The position numbers were made by a program, and so were the translations under genes. A stretch of DNA of 64,000 nucleotides, taken from positions 186,001 through 250,000 of the forward strand of contig NZ_CDHO01000003.1 of NCBI RefSeq assembly GCF_001006785.1. Reading direction: 5' to 3'. Origin of the DNA: Hyphomicrobium_B sp001006785 (GTDB lineage Bacteria; Pseudomonadota; Alphaproteobacteria; Rhizobiales; Hyphomicrobiaceae). The notes below the pieces were generated by a model, which was not told where the DNA came from, searched no databases, and saw nothing but the letters and a program-made list of their open reading frames with translations. Positions 54,308 through 63,611 of the stretch are shown here, in pieces. The first letter of the stretch is position 1. Each line of letters opens with the position of its first letter.

Positions 54308-55099
54308 TCACTTCTTAGTTTCAGCCGCCGCATCGGCTTTCGGACTTGCGTCCGCATCAGCCGGTTTCCCCGCGTCGGCCGTGCTGCCCGTCGAAGCCTT
54401 CGCCGCACCGGCGTCCGACGCCTTCGTGCTGCCGCCGACCTCGGCCGCTGCAATGCCCGTCATCAATATCTTCACGCGTTCTTGCAGCGCTTCCGGAACA
54501 TTGGGATCGATCAGCAGCGGTTCCAGATACTTGCGCGCCTCGTCAAATTTCCCGGCTTTGTAGGCGGCGACGCCGAGCAACTCGCGGGCGCTCTTGCTGA
54601 ACGGCGCATCGTCGCCTGCGATTGGTGTCAAACGATTCTGTATCTCAGCATAGTCCGCATCCGGCATCCGAAGCGATGCGGCTTGCAGTTGTGCAAAGCT
54701 TTTCAACAGATTATCGGCACCAGACTCCTTCGCGAGCGCATCATACGCCGCGATCGCGTCGGCGGTCTTGCCGTCTTTGAGCAAAGCAGCAGCGAGTTGC
54801 AGCCGCGCGAGCGAGCCGTATCCGGCCGGCCCCTCATCCGCGATCTTCTTGAAAGCTGCCTCGGCCTCTTCTTTTTTCTTGTTGTCGCTGAGCGTTTCGG
54901 CGGCGGAATAGTCCGCGCCGGCGGCTTGTTCAGCTGCGAGGCGGCGGCTCTCGAAGAATTTGTAGCCCATAACCGCCAGCGGGATAAGAACCACTACGGC
55001 GACGATCAACCCGCTATAGCGCTGCCAGAGCTTCGCCATCCGCTCGCGGCGAATCTCCTCCTCGACTTCGCGCAGCAGACTGTCTTGTTGATCGGCCAT
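54308..55099 (-). CDS. YfgM-like TPR membrane protein
   Basis: 263 residues. An N-terminal cytosolic helix (DSLLREVEEEIRRERMAKLW) precedes one membrane helix (LIVAVVVLIPLAVMGYKFF). Periplasmic TPR-like helices (about 60-210) follow, and the C-terminus is Ala/Asp/Lys-rich and disordered. E. coli YfgM has the same topology and associates with SecYEG and periplasmic chaperones. Position before bamB-der supports this. Confidence 0.87.
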   Translation of the reverse strand: MADQQDSLLREVEEEIRRERMAKLWQRYSGLIVAVVVLIPLAVMGYKFFESRRLAAEQAAGADYSAAETLSDNKKKEEAEAAFKKIADEGPAGYGSLARLQLAAALLKDGKTADAIAAYDALAKESGADNLLKSFAQLQAASLRMPDADYAEIQNRLTPIAGDDAPFSKSARELLGVAAYKAGKFDEARKYLEPLLIDPNVPEALQERVKILMTGIAAAEVGGSTKASDAGAAKASTGSTADAGKPADADASPKADAAAETKK

Positions 55100-55261
55100 C
55101 GTATGTCCCTAAGCTCCGCCAATTCCTGATCGTCTGTGATGCGGGAGGCCCGGCGGCCAATCCCACGATGGGGGCATAGATAGCGAAGCAGCCGCCCGGA
55201 GCAACCCCCGCACCCCATTCATTCGGGGACGTTGGCAGCAAAATCCGATACGGCCTCCGAG

Positions 55262-56143
55262 CTAAGTGCTCGGAGTCTTCGGCTTTTTCGTGGCCCGTTG
55301 CTGAGCGGGGGCAGCAGGCCCATCTTCGCCCTTGACCGAATAAGTGTGCTCCGGCGCCGGGAACGTCCGTGCCCGGACTTCGGCAGCATAAGCACCGATG
55401 GCGCTGTCGATCGCCCCGCCTATCGCCCCGAATAGCTTCACGAATTTCGGAACGTTCGGCGACAGCCCGAGCATATCCTCCATCACCAGAATCTGTCCGT
55501 CGCAGCCGGGCGACGCGCCGATCCCGATCGTCGGAATGGGAATGGCCTGGGTGATCCGCTCCGCGAGCGGCGCGGCCATGGCTTCCAGCACCACCGCGAA
55601 CGCACCGGCTTCCGCCACCAGCCGCGCATCTTCCTCGATCGCCGCCCATTGATCGACGCTCTGCCCCTGCGTTTTGAATCCGCCGAGCACGTTGACCGAT
55701 TGCGGCGTCAGCCCGATGTGCGCCATTACGGGGATGCCGCGATCGACGAGATAGCGGACCGTTTCCGCCATGCGCCGCCCGCCTTCGAGCTTGACCGCAC
55801 CGCAGTCCGTTTCTTTCATCACCCGAGCCGCATTGCGGAACGCGACGGGCGGGCTCTCCTCGTAGGTGCCGAACGGCATATCGATCACGACGAGCGAACG
55901 CTTCGAACCTCTGACCACCGCGCGACCGTGCATGATCATCAGATCGAGCGGCACCGGCACGGTCGATTCATAGCCGTGCATCACCATGCCGAGGCTGTCG
56001 CCAACCAGCAGGAAATCGCAATGGTTGTCGGCAATTGCGGCCGTGTGCGCGTGATAGGACGTCAATGCTACGATGGGGTCGCCGCCTTTACGGGCGGTGA
56101 TATCGGGCGCCATCATCCGGCGATGCTTGAAGTGGATCGACAT
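55262..56143 (-). CDS. panB: 3-methyl-2-oxobutanoate hydroxymethyltransferase
   Basis: 293 residues, PanB TIM barrel. ARKGGDPIVALTSYHAHTAA and FLLVGDSLGMVMHGYESTVP are signature segments, and VKLEGG and GIGASPGCDGQILVMEDMLG carry metal and substrate residues. It makes ketopantoate in pantothenate and CoA synthesis. A Pro/Ala/Lys-rich C-terminal tail of about 25 residues is extra. panC is not adjacent. Confidence 0.95.
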   Translation of the reverse strand: MSIHFKHRRMMAPDITARKGGDPIVALTSYHAHTAAIADNHCDFLLVGDSLGMVMHGYESTVPVPLDLMIMHGRAVVRGSKRSLVVIDMPFGTYEESPPVAFRNAARVMKETDCGAVKLEGGRRMAETVRYLVDRGIPVMAHIGLTPQSVNVLGGFKTQGQSVDQWAAIEEDARLVAEAGAFAVVLEAMAAPLAERITQAIPIPTIGIGASPGCDGQILVMEDMLGLSPNVPKFVKLFGAIGGAIDSAIGAYAAEVRARTFPAPEHTYSVKGEDGPAAPAQQRATKKPKTPST

Positions 56144-56490
56144 TGGCCTCCGGTCGTCGCGGCGATCGATGGACGCCGAGCGAGCAGCTCATATTAGCGC
56201 AAACGCCTGACCGAAAGAAGTTTTCGGAATGCGAGGCCCCGTGCTCAGAGCCAGCCCTGAGCGAAGTCCAGCAAAATCGCGAATTAACCACAGGCTATGC
56301 ACAGCCAGCGGCGTTTGCGCGGTAAATCGTGGAGTTCATGCAACAGATTAGAGCCTACCTTCGCACGTTGCTGCGACATTCGTTGCCGCTCCTGATCGCG
56401 GTCCTATAACGAATTCATGGGTGCTGACGACGGACGTTTTCTTTTGTCTCGTGTCAGCGACGGGTTCGGTTCGGCGTCAGGTGGGGTTGC
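56144..56490. other. Intergenic region, panB to L,D-transpeptidase
   Basis: 347 bp, divergent. No gene supported. It holds the promoters for both flanking genes; a GTG at 56491 with GGTGGGG upstream starts the next gene. Confidence 0.45.
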
Positions 56491-58158
56491 GTGCGTCGCT
56501 TGGGCAAACAGTTGTGTCGGGGAAAGTGCCACGCCGTAGCGGCTATTGGCGTCGCTCTGACCATTGTCGCCGCTCCCGTCGCAATCGCCAAACCGAGAAC
56601 GCCGAAAACCCAGGAAACGGCCGCCGCGCCGCGCTCGGATTCCCCTCTGATCATCGTTGCTTCGCTACGAAACCAGCGGCTGCGCGTATTCGATGTTGAC
56701 GGTGAGATCACATCGTCGCGCATATCGAGCGGCAGGCCGGGATTTGCGACTCCGACTGGCGTCTTCTCCATTCTCGAGAAGAAGGTTCAGCACCACAGCA
56801 ACATCTACGCTGGCGCCGAAATGCCGTACATGGAGCGGCTGACGTGGTCTGGAATTGCGCTGCATGCCGGCGTCGTTCCCGGCTATCGCGCCTCGCACGG
56901 CTGCGTTCGCCTGCCTCACAGCTTCGCGCGCACGCTTTACAGCATGACCAAACTCGGCGGCCGTGTCGTGATCACCGCAACGGATGCTGAACCTGTCGCT
57001 TTCAGCAGTCCGAAACTCTTCAAACCGCTGCCGCTCGACGACAAGACGGCGATGAAGCTCGGATCGTCCGGTCATCCGCGCGTCGCCATCAATGACAAGC
57101 CCGACGAAACGACGACCGATGCGCTGCCCGATTTTCCGCTTCTGATTGGAATTTCGCCTGCGCTCGCACGCGCCGTCGCCGACATGCCGCGCGATCCGCA
57201 GCGCCGTCCGGCGACACGCGTCGAAGCCGATCAGTTGATGCAGGAGCGCGTCACGCGCCTGCAGGCCGCGTTAAAATCAGCGGACGCGGCGCAAACGGCA
57301 GCGCTCGCTAAAATCGACGAGTCTGCCAAGGAATTCGCGCAAGCTGAGCGTCAACTGCAAGACGCGCAGCGCTCCGGCGAGCCGCTGAGAGCCGCCGTCA
57401 AGAACGCCGAATTGCGCCAGCAGGACGCCATTCGCGCATTCTCGGCATTCATGTCCTCCGGTACTGGATCGTCTCTGACGCCCGATGCAATGCTCGATCG
57501 CGAAGCCGACCTCGAAAATGCGGTGCTTCAGGCAACGCGCGATGCCGACGACGCGCGCACCAATGCAGCAAAGACCGAATGGAGTTTTGCTGAGGTTCAG
57601 GCTCGCTACTCCGCGGCCAAGGCCGCGCGCGACAACGTCTCGATCGCGCTACGCAACGCGCAGACCGATCTTATCTCCGCCAAGCGCGAGCTGGCGGATG
57701 CAAACAATGACGTCCGCCTGCGCTCGAAATCGATTTCGGTGTTCGTCAGCCTGCGCGCGCAACGCCTCTATGTGCGCCAGGGCACCGAGCCGGTCCTCGA
57801 GGCGCCGATATCCGTCGCGCCCCTTCCCGGCTCCGTCGGCACACATGTCTTCACGGCAATGCGCTATGGCGAAGACCCCAATACGTTCGACTGGCGGTTG
57901 GTCAGCGCTCAGGTTCCCTCCGCCGGTAAGACGTTCCTCGACGACGTGCGCAAGAGACGGGGCGATGCCGCGGCTCCCACGGGCAATCTGAGCGTGCGCA
58001 TGGCGACCGCCGCGCTGTCGGCGTTCACAATTCCCGACGACATCATGTCGATGATCTCAGAGCGGGCGCGCCCAGGCGCCTCGTTGATCGTGTCCGACCG
58101 TGAGCTGCCCGACCATGAAAACGGCAGCGGCACGGAATTCGTCGTGCTGACGAAGTGA
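56491..58158 (+). CDS. L,D-transpeptidase-like protein with coiled coil and second degenerate domain
   Basis: 555 residues from GTG 56491. The signal peptide ends around AIA (residue 33). The YkuD domain spans about 52-165, with HAG (His125) and the active loop SHGCVRL (His136, Cys138). A Lys/Glu/Ala-rich coiled coil follows (about 230-420). A second YkuD-like segment begins SVFVSLRAQRLYVRQGTEPV and continues PLPGSVGTHVFTAMRYGEDP, but has no SHGC, so it is probably non-catalytic. It would cross-link peptidoglycan (3-3) or attach proteins, with the rest serving as spacer or binding part. Confidence 0.85.
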   Translation: MRRLGKQLCRGKCHAVAAIGVALTIVAAPVAIAKPRTPKTQETAAAPRSDSPLIIVASLRNQRLRVFDVDGEITSSRISSGRPGFATPTGVFSILEKKVQHHSNIYAGAEMPYMERLTWSGIALHAGVVPGYRASHGCVRLPHSFARTLYSMTKLGGRVVITATDAEPVAFSSPKLFKPLPLDDKTAMKLGSSGHPRVAINDKPDETTTDALPDFPLLIGISPALARAVADMPRDPQRRPATRVEADQLMQERVTRLQAALKSADAAQTAALAKIDESAKEFAQAERQLQDAQRSGEPLRAAVKNAELRQQDAIRAFSAFMSSGTGSSLTPDAMLDREADLENAVLQATRDADDARTNAAKTEWSFAEVQARYSAAKAARDNVSIALRNAQTDLISAKRELADANNDVRLRSKSISVFVSLRAQRLYVRQGTEPVLEAPISVAPLPGSVGTHVFTAMRYGEDPNTFDWRLVSAQVPSAGKTFLDDVRKRRGDAAAPTGNLSVRMATAALSAFTIPDDIMSMISERARPGASLIVSDRELPDHENGSGTEFVVLTK

Positions 58159-58277
58159 CAAAACGGCCTCATCGGCTCGGGTTTTCCAAGTTTAACCGAC
58201 GGCTGTCACGCGTCCGTTCGTTGACAGCGGACAGCGCAGGCATATACCCGCCCGCGGCACTCGAACGTGGATGAGGC

Positions 58278-59465
58278 TTGGTGGATCGGCGCGCAACCAG
58301 AACATGGACCACGTGGACGGCGATTGCCTGTTCAGTCGTGCTGTCGGCACTGTTGCTCTACAAAATGACCAACCGCGTCGAACCGTGGACGTTCGTCGTC
58401 GATGTCCCGCAGGCGCCGGTACGTGGCGACCTGCAAATCCACGCCGAGACCATTACCCCGCCCGACGAAAAGGATTTCGTCCACGGCCCGTCGCTGATCC
58501 AGACGCCCGCTGGCCTGCTCGCATTCTGGTATCGCGCCGTCTACGAAGGCGCCGCCAATGCCGAAATCGTCTCCGCGCGTTTCGATGGCACGCGCTGGTC
58601 GCCGACTGCTGTCGTCAAGGATAGCAGCGCCGTGACGCGTGACATCGGCCTGACAGTCAAGTCGCTCGCCAATCCCGTCGCGTTCCGCCGCTCCGCCAAC
58701 GAGATCTGGCTGTTCTTCGCCGCCTCGCGCCTGAGCGGCTGGGCGACGTGCGAGATCATTCTGGTTCGCAGCACCGACAACGGCCAGACATGGGAACCGG
58801 CGCAGCGGCTTTACGCGTCGCCGTTCCTCAACATGTCGCATCTGACGAAGTCACTACCGATCCGCCTCTCCGGCGACCGCATCGCGCTGCCCGCCTATCA
58901 CGAGATGAACCGCAAATATCCGATCATGCTTGTTCTCGACGGCAACGGACGCGTCATCGACAAGGTGCGCATGGGCAATGGCGGAACCGTCGGTTATCAG
59001 CCCGCCATCGTTCCTACGAGTCCGACGACCGCCATCGCCTTCGTGCGCAGGCTGAACAGCTTCAGGCCGCAGAGCATCCTGCTCACCCGCACCACCGATG
59101 CCGGACGCACGTGGACGCCGGTCGCGCCGATCGATCTTCCTAATCCCGGCGGCCCCATCGCCGCGATACGCTATGACGAGACGCGCATTCTGCTCGCGTT
59201 CAACGACGATCCGAAAGACGAGTCGAACGTCAAGCTCGCGTTCTCAAATCTCGACGGAACCAGCTTTCGCAGGATCGGCACGCTTGTGCAGATCAACGAT
59301 CAGGTCAAAGGCGACGCCACCGCGTATCCGTTCCTGCTCGAGTCGGAGCCGGGTCAGTTCGATGTCGTCTTCTCGCGTCCTCCGCCACAACACGTGATCG
59401 ATCACGTGCGCGTCTCCAGCGCCTGGATCGAACAGAACCTCGAACGATCGGCCGAACAGAAATGA
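58278..59465 (+). CDS. Sialidase-like beta-propeller, membrane-anchored
   Basis: 395 residues; TTG 58278 or GTG 58281 is the start, neither well supported. One N-terminal membrane helix (AIACSVVLSALLLYKM) is followed by a six-bladed propeller with Asp-box repeats RSTDNGQTWEP and RTTDAGRTWTP, and FVHGPSLIQTPAGLLAFWYR in the first blade. This is the sialidase/BNR-repeat exo-alpha-sialidase superfamily. I cannot identify the catalytic Arg triad or the Tyr/Glu pair with certainty, so hydrolase activity is open. Its stop overlaps the next gene by ATGA. Confidence 0.75.
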   Translation: MVDRRATRTWTTWTAIACSVVLSALLLYKMTNRVEPWTFVVDVPQAPVRGDLQIHAETITPPDEKDFVHGPSLIQTPAGLLAFWYRAVYEGAANAEIVSARFDGTRWSPTAVVKDSSAVTRDIGLTVKSLANPVAFRRSANEIWLFFAASRLSGWATCEIILVRSTDNGQTWEPAQRLYASPFLNMSHLTKSLPIRLSGDRIALPAYHEMNRKYPIMLVLDGNGRVIDKVRMGNGGTVGYQPAIVPTSPTTAIAFVRRLNSFRPQSILLTRTTDAGRTWTPVAPIDLPNPGGPIAAIRYDETRILLAFNDDPKDESNVKLAFSNLDGTSFRRIGTLVQINDQVKGDATAYPFLLESEPGQFDVVFSRPPPQHVIDHVRVSSAWIEQNLERSAEQK

Positions 59466-60088
59466 TGTCCGCTGTCGACTACCTTCTCGATCGATCGAGC
59501 GCCGCGCTGCTGGTTTTCGTAGCGGCTGCCGCGTTGAGCCACGTCGTGCGCCTCAGTCCGGCAAGGCGAATTGCAATCGGCCTCATCGCCATCGCGGCGG
59601 CCGTGCTGATCCCGATCTCGACGCGCTCAGCATTCGACTGGATCGTGTCCGCCCTCGAGCGGCCTTCGTCGCCGGGCCTGTTGCTTCTCGCACTCTTCGC
59701 GATCAGCGCCGTGACCGGGCAGCGCTTCGACCGCGGCAGCGAATTTCGCTTCGGGACCGCGATGCTCGTTCTTGTGGGTGTATTGCTCTACCCAGGCGCG
59801 GTCGGTTTCCTGAATTACGATCCGTACGCACTTGGCTACAGCGGCTACGTGCTGCCGCTCGCGCTCGTCTTGCTCCTCGCCTACGCCCTTTTCCGCCGCT
59901 ACTTCTTCATTGTCGCTGCGCTGAACGTCGGCATCATCGGATTTCTGCTTGAAGCCGGCCGTAGTCTCAACCTCTGGGACTACGTCATCGATCCGCTGGC
60001 GTGGCTGCTCGCGATCGGCGCCTGGATCACGATCGCCATAGCGGCCGTGATCCGGAAGGCGAAACCCGCAAGTTCCGTTGTTGCCTGA
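59462..60088 (+). CDS. Polytopic membrane protein coupled to propeller gene
   Basis: 208 residues with six or seven hydrophobic helices (e.g. AALLVFVAAAALSHVVRL, PGLLLLALFAISAVTG). The start overlaps the propeller stop (ATGA at 59462-59465), so the two proteins are translated together. No family recognised. It could anchor or partner the propeller in a periplasmic glycan process, which is inference from coupling only. Confidence 0.75.
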   Translation: MMSAVDYLLDRSSAALLVFVAAAALSHVVRLSPARRIAIGLIAIAAAVLIPISTRSAFDWIVSALERPSSPGLLLLALFAISAVTGQRFDRGSEFRFGTAMLVLVGVLLYPGAVGFLNYDPYALGYSGYVLPLALVLLLAYALFRRYFFIVAALNVGIIGFLLEAGRSLNLWDYVIDPLAWLLAIGAWITIAIAAVIRKAKPASSVVA

Positions 60089-60097
60089 TCGTAGCGA

Positions 60098-60691
60098 TCA
60101 GCCGAGCGCTGGAATCGGCGCCACGCCGATCAGCCACTGATGCCCGCCGTAGAGCAACGCCGCATAGAGCGCGACACCGACGACAACGACGATGACGTCG
60201 TTGATCGCGCTGGATGGCGTCGCGTTGCCGAGCGGCCCCTGCGCACCGCGCTTCTTTACCGAGATGCGGTCATAGACAGCGAACGCGAGGAAGGACCCGA
60301 ACAGCAGCAGCGCGCCAAGATCCCCATTCGCGATCAGATGCGCGAACGCCCATGTCTTGATCGCAATCAGCATCGGATGCCGAACCGCGGTGCGGATGCG
60401 CGATGGGATAACCGACGCAACGAGCAGGATCATCGCCGGCAGCATCAACGCGACCGCGATGTGCCGCGTCCAGGTCGGCGGGTCCCAAAGGATCGGATTC
60501 TTTCCGGGATGAAGCTGCAGCTTGTGGTAGCCAAGCACGATGACGACCAACCCGACGAGCGACAGCAGCGAGAAGATGGCCTTGTAGGGCACCTCGCCGA
60601 TCCGCTCCTTGAGGCCGTCGCGCAGCTCGGGCGACGTAGGCACCAGATGCACGCCAAGAAACAGAATGAGACCGACGACGAGAACCATCAT
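60098..60691 (-). CDS. nnrU: NnrU-family membrane protein
   Basis: 197 residues, five or six membrane helices, with GVHLVPTSPELRDGLKERIG, PYKAIFSLLSLVGLVVIVLG and the segment RHPMLIAIKTWAFAHLIANG typical of NnrU. In Rhodobacter and related denitrifiers NnrU is needed for nitric oxide metabolism or heme-related steps; the mechanism is unknown. It is 67 bp behind the PRMT-like gene on the same strand. Confidence 0.9.
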   Translation of the reverse strand: MMVLVVGLILFLGVHLVPTSPELRDGLKERIGEVPYKAIFSLLSLVGLVVIVLGYHKLQLHPGKNPILWDPPTWTRHIAVALMLPAMILLVASVIPSRIRTAVRHPMLIAIKTWAFAHLIANGDLGALLLFGSFLAFAVYDRISVKKRGAQGPLGNATPSSAINDVIVVVVGVALYAALLYGGHQWLIGVAPIPALG

Positions 60692-60758
60692 GACAGGCGT
60701 ATCCTTTAGGTTGGCCGGGCGGTAAGCCCCGCATAATTGGGGGCGTCAAAGGCGGTTC

Positions 60759-61697
60759 TCAAGGCAGATAGCCTTTATTGAGATCATGCGCGTGCCGATT
60801 GACCACAGTGCCATGCGCATTTCTGTGGATCGCCGTCCAAGCGAGATGGGTGCCGCCTTCCTCCGAGGAATTGGAGCGAAGCTCGACGGCGACCTGATCG
60901 CGCGCCTTGCCCTCGATCGGCGCGGCCAGCGGAAAATAAAGCTGCTCCCAATGCGTGCGCGGTGCCGCGGGCGCCGTCGAAAGCGAAATGCCCGGAGCAA
61001 GCTCTGCCGTCCACCAGACAGCAAAACCGTAGACCGTTGCTGGCGACGTGAGACGCCACTCGGCCTGCCCTTTTCGTTTCGCACGCGTCTCGCGCGTGAG
61101 ATCGACCGAATCCCAAAGGGCAGCGCTCACCCCGCCATCGAGAAGCTCCGCAGGCTTCAGCAGACGGACATAAGCGTTGTTCAGCGTCATCGCCTGCGCG
61201 GGCGCTAGATCGAGACCGTGGCCGACGCGCTGCCACGCGCGAAGCTCATGGTCGATCCGTGGCGCGATCACCGGCGCAACGTACTGCGAGATGCGCGAAG
61301 GAATGATCGTGCCGCCGGGCTTCAGAAATCTTTGCCGCGCATCGGCCAGCGTCGCGATGATGTTTTCTTCCAGCGCGTAGTTGCCGAGCGTTTCCGAGAC
61401 GATGACGTCAACCGCAAGCTTGTCGTCGAACTCTGTCGAGTGGCACGGAATGAGATGGCAGCGCTTGGCCTTGTTCGCCTTGAGAACCTGGGCGGCGACG
61501 CCCGCAACCTCGGCAGTCTCGAACAGGAAGACGTCTTTCGCGCCGAGCTTCGACGCCATCAGCCCGAGCAGCCCGGTCCCCGCGCCGATGTCGGCGACGA
61601 CCGTCTTGCCGGGCTCAATGACCGACTTCAGCGCACGGAAAAACGCTTCGTTCCGGGCCGTGTCTGCAATCAGCGTGCGGTGATATTCGATGCGCAT
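60759..61697 (-). CDS. PRMT-like protein methyltransferase (class I SAM)
   Basis: 312 residues. It carries the set of marks used to define protein arginine methyltransferases. The N-terminal helix motif YHRTLIADTARNEAFFRAL is comparable to PRMT MLxDxxRTxxYxxAI. Motif I is VADIGAGTG (34-42), and the post-I acidic residue is Glu60. The double-E loop is SETLGNYALEEN, with Glu102 and Glu111 nine residues apart as in PRMT1. The THW loop is THWEQLYF. No signal peptide. PRMTs are chiefly eukaryotic and bacterial relatives are poorly studied, so this may act on proteins or on another substrate. It lies 4 bp after the TrmH gene. Confidence 0.75.
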   Translation of the reverse strand: MRIEYHRTLIADTARNEAFFRALKSVIEPGKTVVADIGAGTGLLGLMASKLGAKDVFLFETAEVAGVAAQVLKANKAKRCHLIPCHSTEFDDKLAVDVIVSETLGNYALEENIIATLADARQRFLKPGGTIIPSRISQYVAPVIAPRIDHELRAWQRVGHGLDLAPAQAMTLNNAYVRLLKPAELLDGGVSAALWDSVDLTRETRAKRKGQAEWRLTSPATVYGFAVWWTAELAPGISLSTAPAAPRTHWEQLYFPLAAPIEGKARDQVAVELRSNSSEEGGTHLAWTAIHRNAHGTVVNRHAHDLNKGYLP

Positions 61698-61701
61698 GGC
61701 G

Positions 61702-62511
61702 TCAAAGCTTCAGCTGCGGTCCGCGGATCTGATAAAGCATCAGCCCCGTCGCAACTGCGAGATTGAGCGAGTCGAGCTTTCCGGCCATCGGAATTTTGAC
61801 GAGCTTCGTGCACGAAGCCGCCGCCTCGCTGGAGAGACCCGGACCTTCCCCGCCCATGACGATCAGTTGCGGTTCGCGGTAGAGCGACCGGAAATCCTCT
61901 CGCGCCGTGAGATGCGTGCCGATGACATCGCCAGCCCAGGCCCGTTGCAGCGAAATAAATGCCGACCGCTCCATCTTTACGATCGGCACGGCAAAAATCG
62001 AACCCATCGTGGCGCGGACGGCGTCGAGCGAATAAGGATCGCATGTCGTCCCGACGAGAATGACTCCCGCGCAGCCGGTCGCGTCTGCCGTCCTGACGAT
62101 GGTGCCGAGATTGCCGGGGTCGCGAATTTCTTCGAGCGCCACCCACGTTTCCTCGGCGTTGACCGTCGGCGCCGCGGGCGGTTCTGCGAACCGTTGCCGG
62201 AACACACCGAGCACCGTTTGCGGATTGTCTTTCGATGCGAGCTTGCCGAGCACGGCTTCGGAAACTTCGAGGACCTCCGCGCCGGCGTTCAGCGCGTGTG
62301 TGACAAGTCCCCGCGTAATCCCGCTTTCCGCCGTGCCGGACTGATAGACTAGCGTTTCCGGCACGAAGCCGTTGTCGCGCGCCGTGATCAGCAGCGACGC
62401 GCCTTCGGCAACGAACAGCCCGGTTTCCTTGCGCACCTTACGCATCTCGAGCGCGCGGATCGCCTTCACACGATCGTTCGTCAGGCTGGTGATGATCTTC
62501 GGCGCGTTCAT
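61702..62511 (-). CDS. TrmH/SpoU-family RNA 2'-O-methyltransferase
   Basis: 269 residues. A substrate-binding N-terminal domain (MRKVRKETGLFVAEGASLLI) is followed by the SPOUT knot: VALEEIRDPGNLGTIVRTAD, VMGGEGPGL and LDSLNLAVATGLMLYQ. It methylates a ribose 2'-OH in rRNA or tRNA; the target is unknown. ATGA overlap with the RlmI-like gene upstream and a 4-bp gap to the PRMT-like gene indicate one operon of methyltransferases. Confidence 0.92.
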   Translation of the reverse strand: MNAPKIITSLTNDRVKAIRALEMRKVRKETGLFVAEGASLLITARDNGFVPETLVYQSGTAESGITRGLVTHALNAGAEVLEVSEAVLGKLASKDNPQTVLGVFRQRFAEPPAAPTVNAEETWVALEEIRDPGNLGTIVRTADATGCAGVILVGTTCDPYSLDAVRATMGSIFAVPIVKMERSAFISLQRAWAGDVIGTHLTAREDFRSLYREPQLIVMGGEGPGLSSEAAASCTKLVKIPMAGKLDSLNLAVATGLMLYQIRGPQLKL

Positions 62512-63404
62512 GACTGACCGTTCCAGCGCACGAACAGCGACGTCGGGACGAGCGGCCCGCTCTGCGAGCGAATGGCGAGTTCGCCGGTATCAAACGCGCC
62601 GCCTTTGCCATTGAGTGCGTCGCGCAGCAACTGATCGAAGGCCAGCGCCGAGGCACGGATCGCGTAGACCGTCAGCACCATTGCGGCGTCCTTCGGAGCC
62701 AGCAGCTTCGCAACGTCGCCAAGTAGGTCGGGCAGGTTCTTGAACAAATCCCAGACTTCGCCTTCAGGCCCGCGCCCGAACTTCGGCGGATCGACGAGAA
62801 TGACGTGATAAGTCTTCCCACGGCGAACATCGCGCGCGACGAACTTCGCGGCATCGTCGAGCAGCCAGCGGACTTTGGCCTGATCGAGCTTCGACGCGGA
62901 CTGGTTTTCCTTGCCCCAGTGAATAGCTTTCTTCGACGCATCGACGTGCGTCACCTCGGCCCCCGCCTTCGCGGCGATCAGGGAGGCGGCTCCCGTGTAC
63001 CCGAATAGATTGAGAACGCGCGGCGTCTCGCCTTTGACGGCCGCGATCCGCTCCAGCATCCATTGCCAATGCGGATATTGCTCCGGAAACAGTCCGAGAT
63101 GCCAGAGCCCCGCGAGCTTGCAGAGCATCGTGACCCCATCGATTTTGACGGGCCACGCGTCGGGCACCGGCTTGTCCACGCGCCACTTGCCTTTTTCATC
63201 GTCCTCGCCGGAGGCCGAAAAAACCGCATGCGCCTTCGACCATTCCGATTTGGGAAGCTTCGCCCGCCAGAGCGCCTGCGGCTCGGGCCGGTCGACGATG
63301 ATCGACCCGAAGCGCTCCAGCTTTCGCCCCGCGCCGCAATCGAGAAGCGCATAATCGCGAAACCCGTCGGATGAGATGAGTTGCAGACGGTCGGGCGGAG
63401 GCAT
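62508..63404 (-). CDS. RlmI-like 23S rRNA m5C methyltransferase
   Basis: 298 residues from ATG 63404 (MPPPDRLQLISSDGFRDYAL). A class I SAM fold of the RlmI/RlmK-C type: LNLFGYTGAASLIAAKAGAE (SAM site), VTHVDASKKA and the catalytic LVDPPKFGRGPEGEVW. The PUA domain of E. coli RlmI is missing, so this is the short form (SAM-dependent methyltransferase, COG1092). Expected to methylate a cytosine or guanosine in 23S rRNA. Its stop overlaps the TrmH start. Confidence 0.87.
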   Translation of the reverse strand: MPPPDRLQLISSDGFRDYALLDCGAGRKLERFGSIIVDRPEPQALWRAKLPKSEWSKAHAVFSASGEDDEKGKWRVDKPVPDAWPVKIDGVTMLCKLAGLWHLGLFPEQYPHWQWMLERIAAVKGETPRVLNLFGYTGAASLIAAKAGAEVTHVDASKKAIHWGKENQSASKLDQAKVRWLLDDAAKFVARDVRRGKTYHVILVDPPKFGRGPEGEVWDLFKNLPDLLGDVAKLLAPKDAAMVLTVYAIRASALAFDQLLRDALNGKGGAFDTGELAIRSQSGPLVPTSLFVRWNGQS

Positions 63405-63611
63405 CGGCGGCGGGAGATCCAGAAACGTTCGAGTCCTCGCGGCTTTAGCACGATTGCCGCCGATTGACAGGCCAGAGCCTCCGGCACGGACGGAATGCCC
63501 ACGTAACCGATGCGCAACACCTTGAAAAAAAGACAAATCGCGCCAACATGCGTCCGCAAACACCGGCTACTAGCCAGTTAAAGTGCGCGTCATTGCAGAT
63601 GGGGGAAACTC

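Noticed and set aside
53312..55129. 605-codon open frame on the + strand opposite bamB and the YfgM-like gene
   Set aside because: Arg/His-rich antisense shadow without domains; the reverse strand carries two clear conserved proteins.
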